DNA of 20,767 nucleotides from positions 1-20,767 of the forward strand of contig CAYPTJ010000009.1 of the NCBI GenBank assembly GCA_964413845.1, read 5' to 3'. Every line of letters starts with the position of its first letter. Position 1 is the first letter of the stretch. The notes under the pieces were generated by a model. That model was given only the letters and a program-made list of their open reading frames with translations. It made no database searches and was not told the DNA's origin. Shown here one piece after another: positions 6,236 to 12,639 of the stretch. The translations under genes were made by a program, and so were the position numbers. The stretch comes from CAYPTJ01 sp964413845. Lineage in GTDB: Bacteria > Patescibacteriota > WWE3 > 9FT-COMBO-53-11.

Positions 6236-6266
6236 TAAGAACTTTCTATTTTTCAAGAACACCTTT

Positions 6267-6295
6267 ATGATAACACTAAAATATCCTTTTGTCAA
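6267..6295 (-). promoter_or_regulatory. Sigma70-type promoter P2
   Basis: TTGACA (6295-6290), 17-bp spacer, TATCAT (6272-6267), predicting a start near 6260. The -35 matches consensus fully and the -10 at 5 of 6 positions. TATAG lies 3 bases upstream of the -35, as in the promoter at 10569-10597. It drives leftward into the structured leader. Confidence 0.75.
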
Positions 6296-6356
6296 GAGCT
6301 ATAGGACTCTGGTTTATGATAAAGAAAACGCCTCTTCTCCTTCAAAATACAATTCT

Positions 6357-6384
6357 ATAATACCACAAATTCCCTAAATATCAA
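6357..6384 (-). promoter_or_regulatory. Sigma70-type promoter P1
   Basis: TTGATA (6384-6379), 16-bp spacer, TATTAT (6362-6357). TATAA lies 3 bases upstream of the -35. It begins just after the stop of the 108-aa gene and ~90 bp upstream of P2. An AAGGAG site lies ~15-20 nt past the predicted start but no ATG/GTG frame follows it. Confidence 0.6.
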
Positions 6385-6398
6385 GTCTTATAGTGGGG

Positions 6399-6725
6399 TT
6401 ACTTGCCGTATTTTTTCATCTCCACTTTTTTGGAGCCGCAGAGGAAACACTGGAAGTTATCCCCAGGTTTGAGACATTGGGGGCAAAGGTAAAGCCCATT
6501 TTGGAAGTGAAGTTGGGTAGGACCGCAGGTGTTACAGAGAAAGACAACCTCATCACGAGGAATGCGACCATGTTTGGGACAAACGAAATAAAACCCCTTC
6601 CGTTTCGTCCGGGGATTTTGTTCTTCGCGGGGCTCAGAAGAGAACCCTCGTCTGCGCCGAAGATTCTGTTTCCTCGCTGAGGCTCGGAAATAAAAACCTT
6701 TCTTTTCGGAAACTTTCTTCGCCAC
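6399..6725 (-). CDS. Cys-rich zinc-ribbon protein, expanded N-terminus
   Basis: 108 aa, unknown function. The C-terminal ~60 residues carry several cysteine pairs (CPKHG, CNTCG, CPQC, CFLCG), as in a double zinc ribbon. The N-terminus is Arg/Lys-rich, and KGFYF occurs twice, at residues 9-13 and 43-47, each in a basic context. Two palindromic elements lie in the segment from the first to the second copy, so residues ~12-42 look like a duplication plus repeat-derived sequence, while the ancestral protein probably read straight from the basic start into FVCPKHG. The start is GTG at 6725, 3 bp after the YtxH-like stop and without a Shine-Dalgarno site, so it is likely translationally coupled. 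A nucleic-acid-binding role is plausible from the basic/zinc composition but unproven. Confidence 0.72.
   Translation of the reverse strand: MAKKVSEKKGFYFRASARKQNLRRRRGFSSEPREEQNPRTKRKGFYFVCPKHGRIPRDEVVFLCNTCGPTQLHFQNGLYLCPQCLKPGDNFQCFLCGSKKVEMKKYGK
6621..6639. repeat. GA-core palindromic element, copy 6 (coding)
   Basis: Minus-strand reading: TTCT, GA, GC, loop CCC, GC, GA, AGAA. It encodes part of SSEPREEQ in the zinc-ribbon protein. Confidence 0.65.
6669..6690. repeat. GA-core palindromic element, copy 7 (coding)
   Basis: Minus-strand reading: TTTCC, GA, GC, loop CTCA, GC, GA, GGAAA. It encodes part of YFRASARK right after the first KGFYF. Confidence 0.68.
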
Positions 6726-6728
6726 TGG

Positions 6729-7163
6729 CTAAACGCCTTTAAAGAATCGGGGACGGGAACGCTGGACCCGCTTTTTAAGCTCGACCCGAGCTTGGCTCAC
6801 GGCTCGATCAAGCTCTTGTTTTGCAGAAGTTAAACCTTCCCCTACCGCCTCCTGTGCCTTTTCAAGGTAGGGTTGGGTAATCTCTCTCGCTTCCGCGGTT
6901 ACCTCCTGCCCAATTGGAGTGATCATTTGCGCCGCTTGTTCCACCTTAGGCTCAACCTCCTCCCGCCCTTGGCGAGGCTCGCCTTCGGCGGCTTGAAGCT
7001 CCTCCGCTACCTCAAGCGCCTTTTTATACCACTCCTTATAATTTTTCTTAAGTTTTTGGCGGGTTTCCTCACCTTTGTCTGGGGCAAAAAGAACCCCCAA
7101 AACCCCACCGGCAATCAAGCCAAGAAGAAAAGCATTGATCGTTGAACCGCTGTTGTCGCTCAT
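6729..7163 (-). CDS. YtxH-like membrane protein
   Basis: 144 aa. Residues ~10-27 form one short membrane helix (FLLGLIAGGVLGVLFAP) followed by DKGEETRQKLKK, the classic YtxH pattern of a Gly-rich helix, FAP and a G-E-x-T-R motif. The rest is a long charged helical region with Ala/Glu/Gln repeats, probably coiled coil. YtxH proteins are poorly understood; in Bacillus the gene sits with a DUF948 gene in a stress-linked operon, and here a DUF948-like gene is directly upstream with an ATGA overlap. Residues 58-67 (AAEGEPRQGR) are encoded by a 29-bp perfect palindrome. The Cys-rich protein follows 3 bp later, so the three form one operon. Confidence 0.85.
   Translation of the reverse strand: MSDNSGSTINAFLLGLIAGGVLGVLFAPDKGEETRQKLKKNYKEWYKKALEVAEELQAAEGEPRQGREEVEPKVEQAAQMITPIGQEVTAEAREITQPYLEKAQEAVGEGLTSAKQELDRAVSQARVELKKRVQRSRPRFFKGV
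6963..6991. repeat. Nested palindrome in the YtxH-like gene
   Basis: CCGCC pairs with GGCGG and, inside a 3x3 internal loop, GGCGAG pairs with CTCGCC around one base. The whole 29 bp is symmetric. It is in frame and encodes residues 58-67 within a helical linker, a place that tolerates insertions. Confidence 0.7.
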
Positions 7164-7498
7164 GGAACTTTCTCCTCTTTCTCCGCCAAAGGCGGATGGG
7201 CCCCTGCCTTGCCGGCAGGCAGGTCTGGCCTATTTTTACCTCTTTGACGAATTGTCTGCAACTTATGAAACGCTTTCAGCCCCTCGGTAAAAGCTGTCAC
7301 CGCTCCGGCCGCCCCCACGACTGGAGTAGCAACCGCTGCCGAGATTGCTGAGATGCTATCTAAAATCTCATTCATTTTGATAACCGCACTTCTAACTTCT
7401 TTAAGAACTAAAGCGATATAAACTCCAACAAAAAGGAGGTTCGCCGTAAGAAGAGCGATGATTAAAACAAGTAAAGTCTCGGTCATCAATTCCACCAT
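7160..7498 (-). CDS. DUF948-like single-pass membrane protein
   Basis: 112 aa at most. One N-terminal membrane helix spans about residues 5-30 (TETLLVLIIALLTANLLFVGVYIALVLK), followed by an amphipathic region (SAVIKMNEILDSISAISAAV...), the arrangement of DUF948/YtxG proteins. The ATG at 7486 is a better start than 7498 because GGTGGA lies just upstream of it; I give the longer bounds. The C-terminal ~15-20 residues (DLPAGKAGAHPPLAE) are encoded by two back-to-back palindromes and are probably not ancestral. The gene overlaps the YtxH-like gene by ATGA. DUF948/YtxH pairs are known, but their molecular role is not. Confidence 0.8.
   Translation of the reverse strand: MVELMTETLLVLIIALLTANLLFVGVYIALVLKEVRSAVIKMNEILDSISAISAAVATPVVGAAGAVTAFTEGLKAFHKLQTIRQRGKNRPDLPAGKAGAHPPLAEKEEKVP
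7182..7223. repeat. Two adjacent palindromes at the DUF948-like 3' end
   Basis: TCCGCC/GGCGGA around AAA (7182-7196), then CCTGCC 7203-7208 with GGCAGG 7218-7223 around the inner palindrome TGCCGGCA. The second resembles the copy at 12651-12670 in pnp. Both are in frame. Confidence 0.75.
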
Positions 7499-7555
7499 AG
7501 CAAATTTAACAGAGGTGGGACAAGAGTCACAGGGTACCCGAGACCCAAAACCCGC

Positions 7556-9685
7556 TTAAAGGATTTGACTGGTATCACGGATGAGAACCCTTCGCGGTTT
7601 GCTCCCCTGCCCCGGGCCAACAATCCCCCGCGCCTCAAGCTCATCTAAAAGGCGGGCGGCGCGGGCGTAGCCGATCGAAAGCCGCCGTTGAAGAAGGGAG
7701 GCGGAAGCCCGCTCATAATCAACAACAACCCGAACGGCCTCCCCAAAAAGAGGATCTTCAGGCTCACCAACCTTCACCGCTTTTTCAAACCGTTCTATCT
7801 CCTCCGGCACCACAAATTCCGGCCGCCAAGGTGTGTTGCGTAAGAATTCCAACAGACGATTCATCTCTTCGTTTGAGACAAAAGGACCTTGGATCCGAAT
7901 TGGCTTGGAGCGATCAGGGGGAAGATAAAGCATATCTCCCCTCCCCAAAAGCTTCTCCGCCCCTGGCATATCAAGGATCACGCGGGAATCAACCTGAGAG
8001 GTGACATTAAAAGCGATCCGGCAGGGAATATTGGCTTTGATTAGCCCGGTTAAAACATCGGTTGAAGGGCGTTGCGTAGTCAAAAGCAGATGCAAGCCAG
8101 TGGCGCGCGACATCTGGGCTAACCGAGTAATTGCTTTCTCAACTTCCCCAGGAGCAATCACCATGATATCCGCCAACTCATCCACAATGATCGCAAGGTA
8201 TGGAAGTCGCTCCCCCTCTTTTTGCTTTGCGTTAAAATCCCCAATGTCCCGCGCCCCAACTTCCTGAAACAAGCGGTAGCGCTGATTCATTTCCGAAAGG
8301 GCCCACTTTAAAGCGGGGAGGGTTTTCTCTGCCTCCACAATGGCCGGCATCAAAAGATGGGGGATATCATTGTAACCGGAAAACTCTACTCTTTTAGGAT
8401 CAACAAGGATCAAACGCACTTCAGCAGGTGAGGCACGGAAAAGGATAGTGGCGATAAAAGAGCGAAGAAGAATTGATTTTCCTGATCCAGTGGCACCCGC
8501 CACAAGAACATGCGGCATCCGGGTGATATCATCCACAATCGACCTGCCTGAGACATCGCGCCCTAAGGCGATTGCTAATTTTGATTCCTCTTTTGTCATC
8601 TCCTCCGAGGTTAAGATCTCCTTAAGGGTTACCAACTGTGGCCGCAGGTTAGGAACCTCTACTCCAACCTGTGACTTCCCCGGAATCGGCGCTTCGATCC
8701 TGATTGTTCCTGTCTTTGAGGCAAGCGCCATCGCTAAATCGGAAGAGAGGTTGGTGATTGCCGAAAGTTTGATCCCTCGTTCTGTCTCCAAAGCATACTG
8801 AGTAACGGCGGGGCCAAGATTGATGTCCGCCACCCGCGCTTTTACGCCAAAAGAAGCCAAAGTCTGCTCGATAATCTGGGCATTTTTCTCGATATCCCCA
8901 CGCTCCGCTCCCTCCTCCGGCGGATCGTTAAGAAGGGAAAGTGGCGGATACTCCCATTTGGCCGGAGGCTTTACTCCCCCCGCTTTTGTGGTTGGTTCAA
9001 GATAAGGGGTGGAGATTTCAATTGCGCCTTCCTCTCCCATCTCCTCCTTCTCCAACTCTTCTTCCAATCCCTCAACACCTTTTCTTTCTTCCCTCCCAAA
9101 TCGTTTCCCGCGCCAAAGATATTTTTGGATTATCTCTCCTAATTTCTTGGTGATCTGTGAAATGTAAAATAAGGCTTCATCAACCGAAGCGTTGAAAACC
9201 ACAAGAATCCCAACCACAAGGGAGGAAGCAAGAATTAAAAAAGCCCCGATACTGGAAAAAATCCTCCGAAGAATAAGCTGGAGGTGGTAACCGACAAGTC
9301 CCCCGCCTTGTCCCAAAACTGAAGCTTCAAAGTAAGCACGCTCGGGAGGGAAGAAAAGATGAATAAAACCAAGAAGCGCCAAAGTAAAAATAGCCAACCC
9401 TATAAAGACGCGAAGTTCTACAAAAGGAATTTTCACCCGAAGCCGCAGCAGGATAAGTCCTAGAACGGCAGTTGTTAAAGGAACAAGAAAAACTCCCCAA
9501 CCAAAAAGACGATTAAGAAGATTTTGAAGGGCAGAACCAAATCCGGCTGCCTGACCAAAAAAAGAAAGGATTGCCAAAACCGAAAAAACAAGAAGGATAA
9601 CCCCAACCGCTGACTGGAAACTCTCATTTTTAAGATTAAGTTTTAAACCCCTTCGCCGGTATCTTCGCGCCATAAACATCCCCAT
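7556..9685 (-). CDS. ftsK: DNA translocase FtsK/SpoIIIE
   Basis: 709 aa. It pumps chromosomal DNA through the division septum and aids dimer resolution. About four to five N-terminal membrane helices occupy residues ~25-165, followed by a short charged linker (190-240) and the motor. Walker A is GATGSGKS (397-404) and Walker B is LAIIVDELADIM (498-508); the FtsK signature VDPKRVEFSGYNDIPHL lies between them. The C-terminal ~65 residues (SASLLQRRLSIGYARAARLLDEL...) are the winged-helix gamma domain that reads polarity sequences. The linker is much shorter than in E. coli. Starts at 9685, 9679 or 9673 are possible; a TATAAT box overlaps the first ATG, so MFMARRY (9679) or MARRYRRR (9673) is more likely. 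Confidence 0.96.
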   Translation of the reverse strand: MGMFMARRYRRRGLKLNLKNESFQSAVGVILLVFSVLAILSFFGQAAGFGSALQNLLNRLFGWGVFLVPLTTAVLGLILLRLRVKIPFVELRVFIGLAIFTLALLGFIHLFFPPERAYFEASVLGQGGGLVGYHLQLILRRIFSSIGAFLILASSLVVGILVVFNASVDEALFYISQITKKLGEIIQKYLWRGKRFGREERKGVEGLEEELEKEEMGEEGAIEISTPYLEPTTKAGGVKPPAKWEYPPLSLLNDPPEEGAERGDIEKNAQIIEQTLASFGVKARVADINLGPAVTQYALETERGIKLSAITNLSSDLAMALASKTGTIRIEAPIPGKSQVGVEVPNLRPQLVTLKEILTSEEMTKEESKLAIALGRDVSGRSIVDDITRMPHVLVAGATGSGKSILLRSFIATILFRASPAEVRLILVDPKRVEFSGYNDIPHLLMPAIVEAEKTLPALKWALSEMNQRYRLFQEVGARDIGDFNAKQKEGERLPYLAIIVDELADIMVIAPGEVEKAITRLAQMSRATGLHLLLTTQRPSTDVLTGLIKANIPCRIAFNVTSQVDSRVILDMPGAEKLLGRGDMLYLPPDRSKPIRIQGPFVSNEEMNRLLEFLRNTPWRPEFVVPEEIERFEKAVKVGEPEDPLFGEAVRVVVDYERASASLLQRRLSIGYARAARLLDELEARGIVGPGQGSKPRRVLIRDTSQIL

Positions 9686-9689
9686 TATA
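9684..9689 (-). promoter_or_regulatory. Candidate -10 box of ftsK
   Basis: A perfect TATAAT whose last two bases belong to the first in-frame ATG. With a usual 7-base offset the mRNA would begin at about 9677, making ftsK leaderless or nearly so. No convincing -35 box is present. Confidence 0.45.
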
Positions 9690-9713
9690 AATTAAAATCC
9701 CTCAAATGAGTAA

Positions 9714-9743
9714 GGGCCCGCTCAAGTAAACTTGATCGGGCCC
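9714..9743 (-). terminator. Bipartite hairpin between the 188-aa gene and ftsK
   Basis: GGGCCCG pairs with CGGGCCC and, inside a single mismatch, TCAAGT pairs with ACTTGA, leaving a 2-nt loop. It lies 32 nt after the 188-aa gene. Same architecture as the hairpin at 5328-5357. A clear U-run is missing, so terminator function is likely but not certain. Confidence 0.6.
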
Positions 9744-9774
9744 AACTTCTCCCTATATTCCCTTAGGAGGAGGA

Positions 9775-10341
9775 CTAATTCTCCCCCTTGGCTTTTGCGC
9801 GCCCCTCTTCAATCTCTTCCTGGAGCTCGCGATCGCGGCCTTTGGTGGTCCTGAACTTGCGCCCACCACCCTCTTTAGGCCGCTTGTCTTTGCCCTTTCT
9901 GCCGCGAGGGTTCCCTGTCGGGAGCGATTCGCTTTCCGCCACCACGGCCCGGATCTCGGCGACCTGCTCGCCACCAAGCCGAGCAGCGATAGAACCTAGC
10001 CGCTGCTCCTGACGGCGCTCCCGAGCTCGCTGCAAGACCAGATGAAACATCTGTGTCCAGATACCGGCCTTGCGCAGCTCAAGCCCGTGCTTCCCGCACA
10101 CAAGCCTCGACCTTTCTCCCTTGCCAGTTTCCTCGATTAGCTTACCGAGGGGAGGCTGTTTCTCCACAGCCCTCTTTAGCTGGTCAAGGCTAGGACGCCA
10201 AGCTTGCGTCGCGGCAGTTGCCACAGGCTCCGCCTTTCCCTCCGCGACACAAAGCGGGCAGGAGAGGCCGATGATGAGGACATCTTCATGTCCGTCCACG
10301 TCAATCCTCTCCCCAACCTCGAACTTCATGCTCTCGGCCAT
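9775..10341 (-). CDS. Hypothetical zinc-motif protein with basic tail
   Basis: 188 aa, unknown function. The N-terminus is a small beta-like region (MKFEVGERIDVDGHEDVLIIGLS) followed by C28PLC31 and C82GKH85, a likely zinc site. Residues ~100-135 are helical, and the last ~50 are rich in Arg, Lys, Gly and Glu and probably disordered, suggesting RNA or DNA contact. The ATG at 10341 has a strong Shine-Dalgarno site (AAGGAGG, 4 bases upstream). It forms its own unit: a promoter at 10569-10597, a ~220-nt leader with at least five hairpins, and a bipartite hairpin after the stop. It resembles the small genes at 4.1-5.7 kb in translation signals and zinc-knuckle style but not in sequence. Confidence 0.75.
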   Translation of the reverse strand: MAESMKFEVGERIDVDGHEDVLIIGLSCPLCVAEGKAEPVATAATQAWRPSLDQLKRAVEKQPPLGKLIEETGKGERSRLVCGKHGLELRKAGIWTQMFHLVLQRARERRQEQRLGSIAARLGGEQVAEIRAVVAESESLPTGNPRGRKGKDKRPKEGGGRKFRTTKGRDRELQEEIEEGRAKAKGEN

Positions 10342-10560
10342 CTTTCTCCTCCTTCTTAGATTTTTTCTGGCTAAGCCAGAAATCTACCTGCGAAAATATG
10401 ATATGATACCTTCTCGCAGAGAGATTCCTGGCCCCGAAGAACGCTTACGCCTTCTTCGGGGTTTCCGAGGAACCGGCACCCCTACCTCAAGTACCGGCGT
10501 TTACCTTAACTCAAAGATAAAAGCCGATCCTTGAGTAATCCGATAGGATTAATAAAAGGT
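10342..10560 (-). promoter_or_regulatory. Hairpin-rich 5' leader of the 188-aa gene
   Basis: About 220 nt of untranslated RNA. Transcript-order hairpins: TAATCC/GGATTA; CCGGTAC/GTGCCGG; a small GGTT/AACC stem; ttcttcgggg-type 10-bp stem (10461-10452 with 10441-10432); CTGCGA/TCGCAG (10419-10414 with 10393-10388); and CTGGC/GCCAG inside AGATTT/AAATCT (10385-10358), which ends 2 nt before the Shine-Dalgarno region. Such density suggests a cis-regulatory RNA or an independent small RNA. No known riboswitch class is recognised. Confidence 0.6.
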
Positions 10561-10568
10561 GTAGCTTA

Positions 10569-10597
10569 ATTAAACCATAAATTTCCGTTTCTGTCAA
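10569..10597 (-). promoter_or_regulatory. Sigma70-type promoter of the 188-aa gene
   Basis: TTGACA (10597-10592), 17-bp spacer, TTTAAT (10574-10569). TATAG lies 3 bases upstream of the -35, as at P2 (6267-6295). Predicted start near 10562. Confidence 0.72.
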
Positions 10598-10625
10598 CAA
10601 CTATAAGACTTTCTATTTTTGGTGA

Positions 10626-11993
10626 TTATTCTTGGAGGACGAGAATTTCTTGAAGAGGAATCTTCCCGGAAATCCGCGCGGAAACTCCCCTTCTTCCTCG
10701 AAAGAACTCTAAGATCTCCCCATTTTTAAGAGGAAAGAGCCGATCTTGATGATAATTTAACCCGCGAGCCATCTTAGCATAAGCTTCTGTTGATTCCGGT
10801 GTTCCCCCAATTGGAACAAGATACTCTGCTTTCGCCAAAAGGATAATCTGCCTTAAATCCTCTGCATAACCATGACCAGAAACATGGATATCTGGCATCT
10901 CCTCAAGGTAGAAGACCTTTGCTCCCTTCTCTTTTAATCTCTCAATCAACACCTTAACGCGCTCTTCGTTTCCGGGGATAAGATCAGAGGAGAAAAGGAC
11001 AAGATCCCCCTGCCCAATTTTAAAAAAGCGGTGCTCCTCACGGGTCATCTTCGCTAAAGCCGAATTTTGTTGCCCCTGCGACCCGGCGGCGATAATCGTA
11101 ATTTTTCCTTGAGGAAGCTTTTTTGCTTTAGCGTTTGAGGTGACTGTCTTCTTTGGAATTTTTAGATAGCCAAGTGCGCGGGAAACCTCAACCGTTTTCT
11201 CAAGCGAAAGGCCGGCAAAAGTTATCTTTCTCCCAAGCGCCTCGGAAACATCAACCGCCTGCTGGATGCGGGAGATATCCGAGGAGAAAAGGGTGATAAA
11301 GACGCGACCTTTGGTTTTGCCCATCTCTCTAAAAAACGTCTCCCCCACAATTCTCTCGGAAGGGCAACTGCCCTCGCGATCGGCACGAAGGTTATCGGAA
11401 ACAAGAAGCAGCACCCCTTGCTCCCCGTAATGTTTAATCCTTCCCAACTGAGATAACTTCCGATCCAGAGGGGTTGGATCAAGCTTAAAATCTCCGGTGT
11501 GAACCACCACCCCAAGAGGAGTCTTTAAAACAACCGCCATCGTATCAGGGACAGAATGGGTCATCCGAATAAACTCAAACGAAAGCGAGCCAAGCTTAAC
11601 CTCTTTTTCCTCCATAATCTCTTTAATTTCTGCACGCTTCGGACCGCGCTCTTTAATCTTTGCCCGGATAAGACCGGCAGTGAGACGAGAGGCGTAGACG
11701 GGAATTTTTAAACGCTTAAGAAGGTAGGGTATCGCTCCGTAGTGATCTTCGTGGCCGTGAGTAACGATCAATCCTCGCACCTTCCTCGCTCGGGAAAAAA
11801 CATACGAAAAGTCGGGAATCAAAATCTCATTGTTTTCGGTTTCCTCCTCAGGAAAACCAATCCCACAATCAACGACAACCAGATCCTCATTTGTCTCATA
11901 AAGATACATATTTTTGGTCACCTCCCCAATTCCGCCAAGGGGAATAAACTTTAAACTGTTAACTGGGTAGAATTGTGAACTTTCTTTTCTCAC
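10626..11993 (-). CDS. rnj: Ribonuclease J (short form)
   Basis: 455 aa. A metallo-beta-lactamase/beta-CASP nuclease that degrades and matures RNA with endo- and 5'-exonuclease activity in the cytoplasm. The N-terminal signature KFIPLGGIGEVTKNMYLYE is followed by metal ligands HGHEDH (residues 79-84), then MTHSVPD and HTGDFKLDPTP. The beta-CASP part follows, and a late IHVSGHGYAEDLR supplies the last metal-binding histidines. The protein ends at residue 455, about 100 short of typical RNase J, so the C-terminal dimerisation/accessory domain is absent or reduced. The start is GTG at 11993, overlapping the udg stop as GTGA. Its position after pnp and the glycosylase gene puts two main RNA-decay enzymes in one operon. 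Confidence 0.93.
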   Translation of the reverse strand: MRKESSQFYPVNSLKFIPLGGIGEVTKNMYLYETNEDLVVVDCGIGFPEEETENNEILIPDFSYVFSRARKVRGLIVTHGHEDHYGAIPYLLKRLKIPVYASRLTAGLIRAKIKERGPKRAEIKEIMEEKEVKLGSLSFEFIRMTHSVPDTMAVVLKTPLGVVVHTGDFKLDPTPLDRKLSQLGRIKHYGEQGVLLLVSDNLRADREGSCPSERIVGETFFREMGKTKGRVFITLFSSDISRIQQAVDVSEALGRKITFAGLSLEKTVEVSRALGYLKIPKKTVTSNAKAKKLPQGKITIIAAGSQGQQNSALAKMTREEHRFFKIGQGDLVLFSSDLIPGNEERVKVLIERLKEKGAKVFYLEEMPDIHVSGHGYAEDLRQIILLAKAEYLVPIGGTPESTEAYAKMARGLNYHQDRLFPLKNGEILEFFRGRRGVSARISGKIPLQEILVLQE

Positions 11994-12610
11994 TTAAATA
12001 ATTGGAGTTGATTCTCGTCTTTGTTCTTAACTTCCAACACCTGAGGATGGATCTCTCCGGCAAGTGCTTTTGGTAACCTCATAAAATCTTGTTTCAGATC
12101 CTGAAGGACAAGTGAAGATCGAAGCGCCGCTGCCGGATGATAAAGAGGAAGAACGATCCGTTCTCCTACCTTAAACGGTTGACCATGAATCTTGCTGATT
12201 GGCTGATCTTTGATAAAAACTTCCAAAGCAAAGCGGCCTAAAGGAACAATAATCTTAGGGTTGATGATCTGAATTTGCCGAAGAAGATACGGGAGACAAG
12301 CGCGGATTTCATCTTTATTAGGACCGCGATTATCAGGAGGTCGATGTTTGACCACATTTGTGATATAAACCTCCTCCCGGCGCAGTCCCACTTTCCCCAG
12401 TTGCTCCTCCAAAAGGACTCCGGCACGGCCAACAAAGGGGCGGGCAAGCTTGTCCTCATGAAATCCCGGCGCCTCCCCGATAAACAATACTGTTGCTTTT
12501 ACACTTCCCTCACCCGGTACAGCGTTTGTCGCTGTTCGCCATAGGCGGCAGTTACGACAACCTTTGACAACTTTATCAAGCTGGGCAAGGAGTTCTTTTT
12601 TCTCTTTCAT
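11990..12610 (-). CDS. Family-4 uracil-DNA glycosylase, Fe-S ligand variant
   Basis: 206 aa. It removes uracil from DNA to start base-excision repair. The catalytic region GEAPGFHED is at residues 45-53 and the C-terminal substrate motif is LYHPAAALRS. Family-4 enzymes hold a 4Fe-4S cluster with four cysteines: an N-terminal CxxC (here C18, C21), one in KCRPPxNR and one about 16 residues later (C105). Here the third position is histidine (H89 in VVKHRPPDNR), so the set is three Cys and one His. The gene lies 29 bp after pnp and overlaps the RNase J start, so it is probably co-transcribed with RNA-decay genes without an obvious functional link. Confidence 0.92.
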   Translation of the reverse strand: MKEKKELLAQLDKVVKGCRNCRLWRTATNAVPGEGSVKATVLFIGEAPGFHEDKLARPFVGRAGVLLEEQLGKVGLRREEVYITNVVKHRPPDNRGPNKDEIRACLPYLLRQIQIINPKIIVPLGRFALEVFIKDQPISKIHGQPFKVGERIVLPLYHPAAALRSSLVLQDLKQDFMRLPKALAGEIHPQVLEVKNKDENQLQLFK

Positions 12611-12639
12611 CGGCAGGCCTAGATTCGGGTATCGTCTTT

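Larger units (their letters stand above)
5734..6350 (-). other. Long structured leader / non-coding region
   Basis: Over 600 bp with no supported gene. Two promoters at its right edge point leftward, so it is probably transcribed as the leader of the 66-aa gene or as separate small RNAs. From 5' to 3' in transcript sense it holds two GA-core palindromes, the 6177-6055 RNA candidate ending in a U-run, an AT-rich stretch, paired GTACC hairpins (5934-5853), and CCTCCAAAGG (5821-5812) facing CCTTTGGAGG (5791-5782). The last pair could compete with the downstream Shine-Dalgarno region. Confidence 0.6.

Noticed and set aside
5941..6260. RNase P RNA, prompted by GAGGAAAG-like stretches on the minus strand
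   Set aside because: The rest of the conserved core (ACAGAA and GGTAAGAGC-type segments) is absent and the length does not fit.
6310..6350. Very short gene after promoter P1, prompted by AAGGAG
   Set aside because: No ATG or GTG at suitable spacing; only TTG frames of fewer than 20 codons exist.
11779..11796. Possible eighth GA-core element in the RNase J gene
   Set aside because: TTCC/GGAA arms are present but the core is too short and the encoded residues align with normal RNase J length, so chance similarity is likely.
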